Assembly: GCA_002377695.1 (NCBI GenBank) | Contig: DFQH01000006.1 | Location: forward strand, 124,001 to 188,000 | From: Citromicrobium sp. UBA3494 | GTDB taxonomy: Bacteria > Pseudomonadota > Alphaproteobacteria > Sphingomonadales > Sphingomonadaceae | Length of the DNA stretch: 64,000 nucleotides | Direction: 5' to 3' | Shown here: positions 23,316 to 31,458 of the stretch, in pieces | Layout: each line of letters opens with the position of its first letter | Position numbering within the stretch: the stretch's first letter is position 1 | Position numbers and translations under genes: made by a program | The notes under the pieces: generated by a model | What the model was told of the DNA's origin: nothing | Database searches by the model: none | The model's input: the letters and a program-made list of their open reading frames with translations, nothing else

Positions 23316-24827
23316 ATGGAATCTCTCAGCGATCTCGATAGCACGGGCGCGAATCGCCCGGACGCACCGGTTTCCGGGCCGGAGGAGCGCTCGCGCAAGC
23401 TTGCCGCCTACGGGATCGATTCGCTCGAGGACGATGCCGAGCTGAACGCGATCGCGGATTTCGCGGCGAGCCTGTGCGATACCCCCACCGCCAGCGTCAC
23501 CATCGTGGAGGAACGCCGGCAGCGCTTTCTCGCCAAGCATGGGATCGATAGCCGCGAGACTCCGCGTTCGGTCAGCTTTTGCGCGCAGGCGATGCAGGGC
23601 GAGGAGCTGTTCGTGGTGCCCGACGCCACGGAGGACCCGCGCTTTGCAGAAAACGAGCTCGTCACCGGACCGATGCATCTGCGGTTCTACGCAGGGGCGC
23701 CGCTGGTCACCGAGGACGGAACCGAACTGGGCGCATTGTGCGTGATCGATACCGAGCCGCGGCCCGAGGGGCTTACGCAATTGCAGCAGGATGGCTTGCG
23801 CGTCCTCGCACGCTCGGCGCTACGGCGCTTCGTCAACGAACGCGAGGCAAAGCGTTCGCGCGAGGGCGAGAAGGATCGGGCCCGGATGCTCTCCCTCGTG
23901 CTCGATTCGGTGCCCGGCATTGCCTGGTCGGCCGACGAGGACCTGAACTTCGATTTCTTCAACGCCCGGTGGACGGAAATCACCGAAGCGGAACCGCCGC
24001 GTACACTCGATGACTGGGGCTCGCATATCCATCCGGAGGATTACGGGGCCACCGTCGCCAAATTCTCGGCAGCGACGAAGCAGAAGCGCGTCTTCGCCGA
24101 CGAATGGCGGCTGCGGCTGGCCGACGGCTCCTACCGCTGGGCGCTTAGTCGGGCGGTCCCGATCGAACTGGCCGACGGGTCCTGGCGCTGGGTGGGCTCG
24201 ATCATCGATATAGACGATGCCCACCGCCTGTCCGAAGCGCGTGACCTGCTGGCGCGGGAACTCTCGCACCGTATCAAGAACATCTTCGCGGTCGTCGCCA
24301 GCCTCATCACCCTGTCCGCCCGGCGTGACCCGGACCTGCGATACTTCGCGCAGGAAATGACCGACAAGATCGCCGCGCTGGGCCGTGCGCACGAATTCGT
24401 GGCCCCTGCCGGGGTTGTGCAGGAAAATTCGTTGCACGGCCTGCTGGAACAGATTTTCGCACCTTATTCGAACGAGGGCGAGCCGCGGATCGCCGTGTCC
24501 GGCGAAGACCTTTCGATCCAGGCGCGCACCGCCACGCCGCTGGCGCTGGTGTTCCACGAACTGGCGACCAATTCGGCCAAGTACGGCGTACTCTCGCAGG
24601 ACGAAGGCAAGGTGGATGTCGCGATCTCTACCGGGGATGACGAGAGGCTGAGCATCCTCTGGCTCGAGCCGGGCGTCGCGACGAAGGCCCAGAACGGCGA
24701 GGGCTTCGGCTCGCGGCTCCTGCGGATGAGCGTGGAAGGCCAGCTTCAGGGAAAGATCGAACGCGAATGGACCGACCAGGGGCTCGCGGTCCGGCTGGAC
24801 CTTTCGCTGCCCGTGGTCGCAGGCTAG
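23316..24827 (+). CDS. GAF-PAS sensor histidine kinase of the HWE/HisKA_2 type
   Basis: 503 residues, no membrane helix, so cytoplasmic. A GAF domain spans about residues 30-175 (SFCAQAMQG, FYAGAPLVTEDGTELGALCV), as in sensors of light, small ligands or redox. A PAS fold follows at about 190-305 with the PAC-like EWRLRLADGSYRW. The kinase core starts at 310 with the phosphoacceptor His318 in ELSHRIKNIFAVV and an ATPase with HELATNSAKYG and EGFGSRL, the HWE pattern. ATG at 23316 follows AAGGACAGGGGG. The betaine-type ABC transporter begins nine bases after its stop, suggesting joint transcription. No partner response regulator is adjacent. Confidence 0.9.
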   Translation: MESLSDLDSTGANRPDAPVSGPEERSRKLAAYGIDSLEDDAELNAIADFAASLCDTPTASVTIVEERRQRFLAKHGIDSRETPRSVSFCAQAMQGEELFVVPDATEDPRFAENELVTGPMHLRFYAGAPLVTEDGTELGALCVIDTEPRPEGLTQLQQDGLRVLARSALRRFVNEREAKRSREGEKDRARMLSLVLDSVPGIAWSADEDLNFDFFNARWTEITEAEPPRTLDDWGSHIHPEDYGATVAKFSAATKQKRVFADEWRLRLADGSYRWALSRAVPIELADGSWRWVGSIIDIDDAHRLSEARDLLARELSHRIKNIFAVVASLITLSARRDPDLRYFAQEMTDKIAALGRAHEFVAPAGVVQENSLHGLLEQIFAPYSNEGEPRIAVSGEDLSIQARTATPLALVFHELATNSAKYGVLSQDEGKVDVAISTGDDERLSILWLEPGVATKAQNGEGFGSRLLRMSVEGQLQGKIEREWTDQGLAVRLDLSLPVVAG

Positions 24828-24836
24828 CACCGGCGG

Positions 24837-25592
24837 ATGGCCGCATCGCTCGCTTTCGAAGGCGTCACCAAGCGTTACGACAGCACCCGTGCCCTCGCCG
24901 GGATCGATCTGGCGATCGAGCCGGGCAGCTTCGTCGCGCTGGTCGGCGCATCGGGCTCCGGCAAGTCGACCCTGCTCAAGACGATCAACCGCCTGGTAGA
25001 GCCGACCGAGGGCCGCGTGCTGCTCGACGGGCAGGATGTTGCCGCAAGCGATCCGACCGCGATGCGCCGCACCACCGGCTACGTGTTCCAGCGGATCGGC
25101 CTGTTCCCGCACATGAGCGTGGCGGAAAACATCGCGATCGGCCCGCGTCTGGTGGGCGAGAAACTGGGCGAGGATCGGATCGGCGAATTGCTTTCGCTGG
25201 TCGATCTCGATCCCGCGATGGCCAGCCGCCTGCCCGAAGAGCTTTCGGGCGGGCAGCAACAGCGCGTCGGCGTGGCGCGGGCGCTGGCGGGCAATCCCTC
25301 GCTGCTGCTGATGGACGAACCCTTCGGCGCGCTCGATCCCGTGACCCGCGATGCGCTGGGCACACGGGTGCGCGACCTGCACGAAACGCTGGACCTCACC
25401 ACGATCATGGTCACGCACGACATGGCCGAAGCGCTGATCCTGGCGGACCGGGTGCTGGTGATGGACGGCGGACGGATCGTTGCCGACGAGACGCCGCAGG
25501 CACTCAGCCGCGGCAAGGGTGGCGAGGTTGCGCAGGAACTGGTCGCGGTACCGCGCCATCAGGCCGAAAAGCTGAAGGGCCTTGAGGGATGA
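24837..25592 (+). CDS. ABC transporter ATP-binding protein, osmoprotectant/betaine type
   Basis: 251 residues. Walker A is GASGSGKST (about 38-46), the Q loop is in YVFQRIGLFPHMSV, the signature LSGGQQQR is near 137 and Walker B is LLLMDEPFGALDP. The FQ-x-IGLFPHMSVAENI segment and the EPTEGRVLLDGQDV block are typical of OpuCA/OpuBA ATPases of the glycine betaine, carnitine and choline group. No C-terminal CBS domains are present, unlike many OpuCA. It forms an operon with the fused permease/binding protein, the two overlapping by ATGA. Confidence 0.9.
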   Translation: MAASLAFEGVTKRYDSTRALAGIDLAIEPGSFVALVGASGSGKSTLLKTINRLVEPTEGRVLLDGQDVAASDPTAMRRTTGYVFQRIGLFPHMSVAENIAIGPRLVGEKLGEDRIGELLSLVDLDPAMASRLPEELSGGQQQRVGVARALAGNPSLLLMDEPFGALDPVTRDALGTRVRDLHETLDLTTIMVTHDMAEALILADRVLVMDGGRIVADETPQALSRGKGGEVAQELVAVPRHQAEKLKGLEG

Positions 25593-27139
25593 TCGGCGTG
25601 TGGGATGCCCTGATGGGTCTGGGGGACGTGCTTGCCCAGCATGTCATCCTGGCCGCATGCGCCATCGGGCTGGGCATCGCGGTCGCCCTGCCACTGGCGG
25701 TGTGGGCCAGCCGCAGCCAGGCGGTGTCGCGCGGCGCGCTCGGCTTCGCGAGCTTGGTGCAGACGATCCCTGCGCTGGCATTGCTGGCGCTATTCTTCCC
25801 GATCCTGCTGAGCCTTCGGGCGGTGTTCGGCGAAGGGCTGCCGACGCTCGGCTTCCTGCCCGCGTTGCTGGCCCTGTCGCTCTACGCGCTGCTGCCGATC
25901 CTGCGCAACGCGGTAACCGCGCAGACCAATCTCGATCCCGGCGTGATCGAGGCGGCGAACGGCGTGGGGATGAGCTTCTGGCAGCGCCTGCGGCTGGTCG
26001 AGGCGCCGCTTGCCGCGCCCTACGTCATGGCAGGCATTCGCACCGCAGCGGTGTGGACCATCGGAGCCGCCACGCTCTCCACCACCATCGGGCAGCCCAG
26101 TCTGGGCGATCCGATCTTCGCGGGTCTGCAGACGCAGAACTGGTCGCTGGTGCTCGCGGGCTGCATCGCCAGTGCGGGGCTAGCCATCGTGGCCGACGCG
26201 CTGCTCGGCACGATCGAGGCGGGGTTCCGGCGGCGCGACCGGCGGCTGTGGCTGGGCGGCGCCATCGCGGTCGCTGTGGGCGTGGCCGCCGCCTTCGTGA
26301 GCCAGGTGGACTGGAGCCGCGACGACGGGCGCGAGACCATCGTGATCGGCACCAAGCAATTTTCCGAACAGCTGATTCTTGGCCGGCTGGTTGGCGAACA
26401 GCTGGAGGACGCAGGCTACGACGTCGAATATCGCGAAGGGCTCGGCTCGGCGGTGGTCGCGCAGGCGGTCGCCAACGGGTCGATCGACATCTACTTCGAC
26501 TACACCGGCACGATCTGGGCAAACCAGATGAAGCGGACGGACAATCCCGGGCGCGATGCGATGTACGAGGCGATCGTGAAGTGGGAGCGCGAGGTGCAGG
26601 GCACCCGCGTGCTCGGCAAGCTGGGATTCGAGAACGCCTATGCCTTCGCCATGCGCGAGGACCGGGCGCGCGAGCTCGGCATTGCCAGCATCGAGGATCT
26701 GGCGCGCGCCGCGCCGCGGCTGGTGGCGGGCGGCGATCCGGAATGGTTCGAGCGGCCCGAATGGTTCGCGGTGCGCGACGCCTATGGCCTGAACTTCTCG
26801 AACGAGCGCAACTTCTCGCCCACCTTCATGTACAATGCCCTCAGGTCCGGTGACGCCGACGTGATCGCCGCCTACACATCCGACGGGCGGATCGCGGCGG
26901 ATAATCTCGTCATCCTCGAGGACCCGCGCGAGGCGCTGCCCAGTTACGACACGCTGATCATCCTTTCCCCCGAACGCGCGAATGACGAGCGGCTGATCGC
27001 CGCGCTGCGCCCGCTGCTGGGCAGCATCAATGTGGAGGCAATGCGCGAGGCGAACTTCTCCGTCGACCGGACCGATGGCGACAAGAAAACTCCGCGCGAG
27101 GCCGCACGCTGGCTGGCCGGGGAAGTCGGGCTGGAATAG
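25589..27139 (+). CDS. Fused permease and substrate-binding protein of a betaine-type ABC importer
   Basis: 516 residues. Residues about 1-225 are a BPD_transp_1 permease with five to six helices and the coupling EAANGVGMSFWQRLRLVEAPLA loop. After one more helix (GGAIAVAVGVAAAFVSQVDW) comes an OpuAC-type periplasmic ligand-binding domain from about 252: IVIGTKQFSEQLILGRLVGE, DIYFDYTGTIWA and FGLNFSNERNFSP-like segments. Such fusions are known for OpuF and OpuC-like importers. The binding pocket contains Tyr and Trp residues that would cage a trimethylammonium group, but the ligand is not proven. Overlap with the ATPase gene by ATGA indicates coupled translation. Confidence 0.9.
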   Translation: MIGVWDALMGLGDVLAQHVILAACAIGLGIAVALPLAVWASRSQAVSRGALGFASLVQTIPALALLALFFPILLSLRAVFGEGLPTLGFLPALLALSLYALLPILRNAVTAQTNLDPGVIEAANGVGMSFWQRLRLVEAPLAAPYVMAGIRTAAVWTIGAATLSTTIGQPSLGDPIFAGLQTQNWSLVLAGCIASAGLAIVADALLGTIEAGFRRRDRRLWLGGAIAVAVGVAAAFVSQVDWSRDDGRETIVIGTKQFSEQLILGRLVGEQLEDAGYDVEYREGLGSAVVAQAVANGSIDIYFDYTGTIWANQMKRTDNPGRDAMYEAIVKWEREVQGTRVLGKLGFENAYAFAMREDRARELGIASIEDLARAAPRLVAGGDPEWFERPEWFAVRDAYGLNFSNERNFSPTFMYNALRSGDADVIAAYTSDGRIAADNLVILEDPREALPSYDTLIILSPERANDERLIAALRPLLGSINVEAMREANFSVDRTDGDKKTPREAARWLAGEVGLE

Positions 27140-27144
27140 AGTTT

Positions 27145-27158
27145 CCGGCGCGTGCCGG
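27145..27158. terminator. Short hairpin between convergent genes
   Basis: CCGGC-GCGT-GCCGG in the 22-base gap between the ABC transporter gene and the DUF2147 gene. It has no T-run on either side, so termination is only suggested by its position. Confidence 0.3.
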
Positions 27159-27161
27159 GTC

Positions 27162-27587
27162 TTACGGCCGCGTCCATATCTGCGTCTGGCAGAAGGGGCC
27201 GACGCAGCCCTTCACCTCCAGCCGGTTGGCACCCTTGCGGCGGATGACGGAACGGTACGTCTTGCCCGCTTCGGGATCGTAGATGTCGCCTCGCCACAGA
27301 TCGCCATCCTCGCGCAGATCGGTCAGCACCGGCAGGCCCATCAGCTTGCGGCTGCGCAGGCTCTTGTCCGGATTGTTGACGTCGCGCTGGTTCGCCCCGT
27401 CGGGCGGCGTTTCGAGAAACTTCGAGATCTTGCCGCAGACCGAAGAGCCGCACTGGCCGATCGTAACGATGGCGTTCTTTTCCTGCGTCACCCAGCGGCC
27501 CGAGATCGGATCGGCGGCGAGAGCCGGAACGGCGAGCGCGGCAATGGCGACCGCACCAGCCAGCGTGGCGGTAAGAAGTTTCTTCAT
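27162..27587 (-). CDS. Secreted DUF2147 domain protein
   Basis: 141 residues. The signal peptide MKKLLTATLAGAVAIAALAV with cleavage after ALA sends it to the periplasm. The mature part is a DUF2147 beta-barrel-like domain: GRWVTQEKNAIVTIGQCGSS, the LTDLREDGDLWRGDIYDPEAG core and the KGCVGPFCQTQIWTR ending. Cysteines in GQCGSSVCGK and KGCVGPFC are typical and may pair. The family has no known reaction. ATG at 27587 is preferred because it starts the signal peptide; six codons upstream are also open. It lies convergent to the ABC transporter gene. Confidence 0.88.
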   Translation of the reverse strand: MKKLLTATLAGAVAIAALAVPALAADPISGRWVTQEKNAIVTIGQCGSSVCGKISKFLETPPDGANQRDVNNPDKSLRSRKLMGLPVLTDLREDGDLWRGDIYDPEAGKTYRSVIRRKGANRLEVKGCVGPFCQTQIWTRP

Positions 27588-27634
27588 GATCTGCGAACAA
27601 GCCACACCCGGCCCCGTTCCGCAAGCCGCAGCTC

Positions 27635-28741
27635 TTATTGGAGGCCCGCGCCTTCGGGCCAGTCGGCTGCGGCGAAGGCCATCACCTTGAACAGCTCGCC
27701 CATCTGCTCGGGCGAAACGAGCCGTTCGCGCGCCTCTTGCACCTCCTGCGCACGCTCGGGAGCTGCCCTCGCAAGCGCGGCGGCGCGCGCGCCTATGCCG
27801 AGCGATTCGAGGAATTTCCCCTGCGTCGCGGTGCCCAGCACACGTACCCCGTCGATGCGGGCAGCGGTTGCGAGCGCGGCAAAATCGACATGGGCGGTCA
27901 GGTCCGCCGTGCCTGGCCGTACCAGCGGATCGACCTTCCGGTGCTGCGCCACCGCCTGCAAGGTCGATCCGGTGCGGTGCCGCAGGTGGCCATAATCGAC
28001 GATCAGCGCCACGCCGCCCTGTTCGGCGAGCCGTCGGGCGATCTCGCCCATCACCGCTGCTGCCGCCGGGCAGGTTTCGATGATCGTGCCGGGGGGCTGG
28101 TCGGCCCAGCCTTCGGGCACGGCGCTGTCCATCGGCTGGTCCCCGGCGACGAAGCGGAAGGCGTCCTCACCCTGCCCAGCATCGTCCAGTCCGCCATCGT
28201 CCAGCCCGATCATGCGTTCGCGCCAGCCCGCGTCGGTGCGCACCAGTTGGCGAACGGGAAGCGCATCGAAGAACTCGTTGGCGACCAGCAGCAGCGGGCG
28301 ATCTTCCGGCAGGCTGGCGACATCCTCGTGGAATTGGGCGCCCGGTACGGCTTCGGCTTGCAGCGCGCGAAGAACCGGCGAGCCTTCGACGAAATGCACC
28401 TGCGGCGAGAGGCCGAACCGCGCCATGCTGCGCAGCGCGTCCTTCGCCAGCGTGCCGCGCCCCGGGCCAAGCTCGCAATAGAGCGGATCGGGCGGCGCGC
28501 CCGCGCGGCTCCAGATGTCCGCCAGCCACAGGCCGATCAGCTCGCCGAACATCTGGCTGATTTCGGGCGCGGTCACGAAATCGCCGCCGTCCGCCTCCCG
28601 CGGTGCGCCCAGCGGATCGCGCGCCGCGTAATAATGCGCGTTGCTTTCGCCCATGTAGCGCGAGACCGGTATCGGCCCGTGCATGGCGACCAGACGCCGG
28701 AACCGTTCGGCCAGGCTGGCGGGCTGTGGCTGCGCGCTCAG
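27635..28741 (-). CDS. MidA/NDUFAF7-type SAM-dependent methyltransferase
   Basis: About 368 residues if started at CTG 28741. The family start LAERFRRLVAMHGPIPVSRY is conserved, then DFVTAPEISQMFGELIGLW, the SAM-binding YCELGPGRGTLAKD and LLVANEFFDALPVRQ, all characteristic of the MidA/DUF185 family (a complex I assembly methyltransferase in mitochondria). No ATG, GTG or TTG lies in frame between the end of the lgt gene and LAERF; the only candidate there is CTG at 28741, overlapping the lgt stop as CTGA. The first ATG, at 28684, would cut off conserved residues. The lgt-midA order is common in alphaproteobacteria. Confidence 0.85.
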   Translation of the reverse strand: MSAQPQPASLAERFRRLVAMHGPIPVSRYMGESNAHYYAARDPLGAPREADGGDFVTAPEISQMFGELIGLWLADIWSRAGAPPDPLYCELGPGRGTLAKDALRSMARFGLSPQVHFVEGSPVLRALQAEAVPGAQFHEDVASLPEDRPLLLVANEFFDALPVRQLVRTDAGWRERMIGLDDGGLDDAGQGEDAFRFVAGDQPMDSAVPEGWADQPPGTIIETCPAAAAVMGEIARRLAEQGGVALIVDYGHLRHRTGSTLQAVAQHRKVDPLVRPGTADLTAHVDFAALATAARIDGVRVLGTATQGKFLESLGIGARAAALARAAPERAQEVQEARERLVSPEQMGELFKVMAFAAADWPEGAGLQ

Positions 28742-29625
28742 GATTCGCTCGCGGTTAGCGGCGCACCCTTCGAAGCCGACGGGTTCCTGAGCGCGTAGAC
28801 CACCACCGCGACCCCCACGAGAATCATTGGGATGCTGAGCCACTGGCCCATGGACAGGCCGCTCGAGGCGGCGAACTCTGTCAGGTGCGCGTCGGGCTGG
28901 CGGAAGAATTCGTTGATGAAGCGCGCCGTTGCGATCCCGATGGTGAACACGCCCACCAGCACGCCCGGCTTCCACCGCGCCTTCGTCAGCCAGAACAGCG
29001 ACAGCATGATGATCATCATCGCCAGTCCCTCCAGCCCGGCCTGGTAGAGCTGGCTGGGATGACGCGCGAGGCCCGAGGGGTCGGATGGGAAGACCATCGC
29101 CCAGGGCACGTCGGCGGGGCGACCGTAAAGCTCTCCGTTAACGAAATTCGCCAGCCGGCCGAACAACATGCCGAAGGGCACGTTGACCGCGATGTAATCC
29201 GCCACCCGCAGCCAGTTGAGGTTGTTGCGCATGCTGACCCATAGCAGCGCGAGGACCACGCCGATCACCCCGCCATGGAACGACATGCCACCGTCCCACA
29301 GGCGCAGCAGCCCCCACGGCATCAGGCCTTCGTGCCCGAAATCCACGAAGAGTTCGGGCTTGTAGAACAGCGCATAGCCCAGCCTGCCGCCGAAGATGAC
29401 GCCCAGCGTGCAGTAGAACAGCAGGTCGTCCGCATGGGTCTGCGTCATGGGGGCGCCGGGCGCCTTTATCATCCGGGTGAGGTGCCAGTAGGCGAGGATG
29501 ATGCCGACAATGTAGGCGAGCGAATACCAGCGCAGGGTGAAGAACCCCAGGTCGATTCCCGGCGTCAGTCCCAGCTGTTCCCAGTAGATCGGTTCGCTTG
29601 CGGCTTGCGCGAGTAGTGACAGCAT
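28738..29625 (-). CDS. lgt: Prolipoprotein diacylglyceryl transferase
   Basis: 295 residues, an inner-membrane enzyme that transfers diacylglyceryl from phosphatidylglycerol to the lipobox cysteine of prolipoproteins. About seven helices are visible. The signature GRLANFVNGELYGRP lies near residue 155, and the essential His motif is MSFHGGVIGV near residue 112. The RYSLAY-like RWYSLAYIVGIIL start is typical. ATG at 29625 follows AAGGGG. Lipoproteins that would depend on it in this window include the gluzincin at 4459, the 5'-nucleotidase and the PstS-like protein. midA follows with a 4-base overlap. Confidence 0.97.
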   Translation of the reverse strand: MLSLLAQAASEPIYWEQLGLTPGIDLGFFTLRWYSLAYIVGIILAYWHLTRMIKAPGAPMTQTHADDLLFYCTLGVIFGGRLGYALFYKPELFVDFGHEGLMPWGLLRLWDGGMSFHGGVIGVVLALLWVSMRNNLNWLRVADYIAVNVPFGMLFGRLANFVNGELYGRPADVPWAMVFPSDPSGLARHPSQLYQAGLEGLAMMIIMLSLFWLTKARWKPGVLVGVFTIGIATARFINEFFRQPDAHLTEFAASSGLSMGQWLSIPMILVGVAVVVYALRNPSASKGAPLTASES

Positions 29626-29678
29626 TCCATCGACCCCTTAGAGATAACGCCTGAACGGCCCGGTCTTGCGTCAGTGCG

Positions 29679-29725
29679 GCGTGCATTGGCACAGGCGGGG
29701 CCAGGACAAAAGGGACAATGCACGC
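29679..29725. promoter_or_regulatory. Long-spaced inverted repeat between lgt and the acyl-CoA ligase
   Basis: GCGTGCATTG at 29679-29688 and its exact reverse complement CAATGCACGC at 29716-29725 are separated by 27 bases. They lie in the divergent intergenic region, 41 bases before the ligase ATG. The centre-to-centre distance of 37 bases would suit a protein pair on nearby DNA faces, or a stem-loop in the 5' leader. No regulator gene is adjacent. Function is inferred from symmetry only. Confidence 0.4.
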
Positions 29726-29766
29726 GCGGCCACGGGGCCTGCGCGGCACCATGAGAGAGGATACGC

Positions 29767-31458
29767 ATGCCGACGCAGCTCGACATTACTTTGGACACGA
29801 TCATGGACCAGCTGGTCGCCCCCGGCGCCCCGGCGGAGACCGTGCCCTTCACCCGTAACGGCGTGGCCATGCCCAGCCTCAAGAATGCGCCGCCCAGCCT
29901 GGCGCACTACTTCGAGCAATATGTCGAACAGCACGGCGATGCCGAATTCCTGGTCGACGACGGATGCCGCCTGACCTTCCGCGAAACCTACGATGCCGCA
30001 CGCCATGTCGCGGCAGGTCTCCTCTCGCAGCACCGACTGGTGAAGGGCGACCGCGTCGGCATCGCCGCGCGCAACTCGGCCAACTGGATCGTCGCCTACA
30101 TGGGCATCACGATGGCAGGCGGATGCGCCGCGCTGGTCAACGGTTTTTCCACCGGCGAGGAAATGGCCGACGCGATAAGCATGGTCGGCTGCCGCATCGT
30201 GCTGGCCGATCGCAAGCGGGCGGAGCGCCTCGACGGAACCGATCACGGTTCGTCGATCCTGCCGCTCAAGCATGACTGCAACCCGGCCGAGGGGCTGAGC
30301 GCGGTGTGGGGCGATCCCGCCGCCACGCCGCTGCCCACGCTGGGGCCGGACGATTACGCGACGCTGCTCTACACGTCGGGCTCCACCGGCCGCTCCAAGG
30401 GTGCGCTGTCCGATCACCGGGCCGTGATCCACGGCACCATGAGCTACGTCATCCAGAGCCTGATGGCGCTGACCTACCTTTCGAGCCAGGGCGAGGCCTC
30501 GGCCCTGCAGCCCTGCGCACTGGTTGCCGTGCCGCTGTTCCACGTGACCGGCGAAATCCCTGTCTTCCTGCAAAGCTTCGCGCTGGGCCGCAAGCTGGTG
30601 CTGATGAAGAAGTGGGATGCGGGCGAGGCGCTGCGCCTGATCGACCGCGAAAAAGTGACCTACTTCACCGGCGTGCCGCTGATGAGCTACGAGATGGCCA
30701 CCCATCCCGACCGCGAAAAGTACGATACCTCCACCTGCACCTCCTTCGCGGCAGGCGGCGCACCGCGCCCGGTCGACCATGTCGGCGCGATCAAGGAAGC
30801 GTTCCCCGGCGGCTTCCCCCTGCTGGGCTACGGCCTTACCGAAACCAACGCCATCGGCTGCGGCAATTTCAACGAAAACTACCTTGCCAAGCCGTCCAGC
30901 ACGGGCAAGGCCAGCCGTCCGCTGGTCGACCTCGCCATACTCGACGAGCAGGGCAACAAGCTGCCCGCGGGCGAAGTGGGCGAAATCTCGATCCGCACCG
31001 TGGCCAACTTCCTGTGCTACTGGGACAACAAGGAAGCCACCCGATCCGCCATCACCGACGACATGTATTTCCGCACCGGCGACCTCGGCCGCCTGGACGA
31101 AGACGGCTACCTGTTCATCGTCGACCGCAAGAAGGACATCATCATCCGGGGCGGCGAAAACATCAGCTGCCTGGAGGTGGAAGATGCGATCTACGCGCAT
31201 GACGATGTCGCCGAATGCTCGGTCTTCGGCCTGCCGGACAATCGCTATGGCGAGATCGTAGGCGCGGTTTACCTCGCACGCAGCGGCGCGGCACTGTCCG
31301 AACAGCAACTGGCCGACTATCTCGAGAAGAAACTTCCGCCCTTCAAGCGACCGGCGCGCATCTGGCAGGTGAACAGCCCGCTTCCGCGGCTCGGCACGCA
31401 GAAGATCGACCGGCGCGCGCTGCGCGACCAGTACACGGCAGAAACCGCAGGGACATGA
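29767..31458 (+). CDS. Acyl-CoA ligase of the ANL (AMP-binding) superfamily
   Basis: 563 residues. The enzyme activates a carboxylic acid as acyl-AMP and then as CoA thioester. The P-loop is LYTSGSTGRSKGAL (about residues 201-214), the adenylate motif YGLTETNAIG is near 356, GDLGRLDEDGYLFIVDRKKD is the hinge region and the catalytic Lys is in GTQKIDRRAL. A roughly 50-residue N-terminal extension precedes the usual start. The substrate is not predictable; the long form with IIIRGGENIS resembles fatty or aromatic acid ligases. Its last bases overlap the ATG of glnD (ATGA), an unusual operon partner. A 10-base inverted repeat lies upstream. Confidence 0.88.
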   Translation: MPTQLDITLDTIMDQLVAPGAPAETVPFTRNGVAMPSLKNAPPSLAHYFEQYVEQHGDAEFLVDDGCRLTFRETYDAARHVAAGLLSQHRLVKGDRVGIAARNSANWIVAYMGITMAGGCAALVNGFSTGEEMADAISMVGCRIVLADRKRAERLDGTDHGSSILPLKHDCNPAEGLSAVWGDPAATPLPTLGPDDYATLLYTSGSTGRSKGALSDHRAVIHGTMSYVIQSLMALTYLSSQGEASALQPCALVAVPLFHVTGEIPVFLQSFALGRKLVLMKKWDAGEALRLIDREKVTYFTGVPLMSYEMATHPDREKYDTSTCTSFAAGGAPRPVDHVGAIKEAFPGGFPLLGYGLTETNAIGCGNFNENYLAKPSSTGKASRPLVDLAILDEQGNKLPAGEVGEISIRTVANFLCYWDNKEATRSAITDDMYFRTGDLGRLDEDGYLFIVDRKKDIIIRGGENISCLEVEDAIYAHDDVAECSVFGLPDNRYGEIVGAVYLARSGAALSEQQLADYLEKKLPPFKRPARIWQVNSPLPRLGTQKIDRRALRDQYTAETAGT

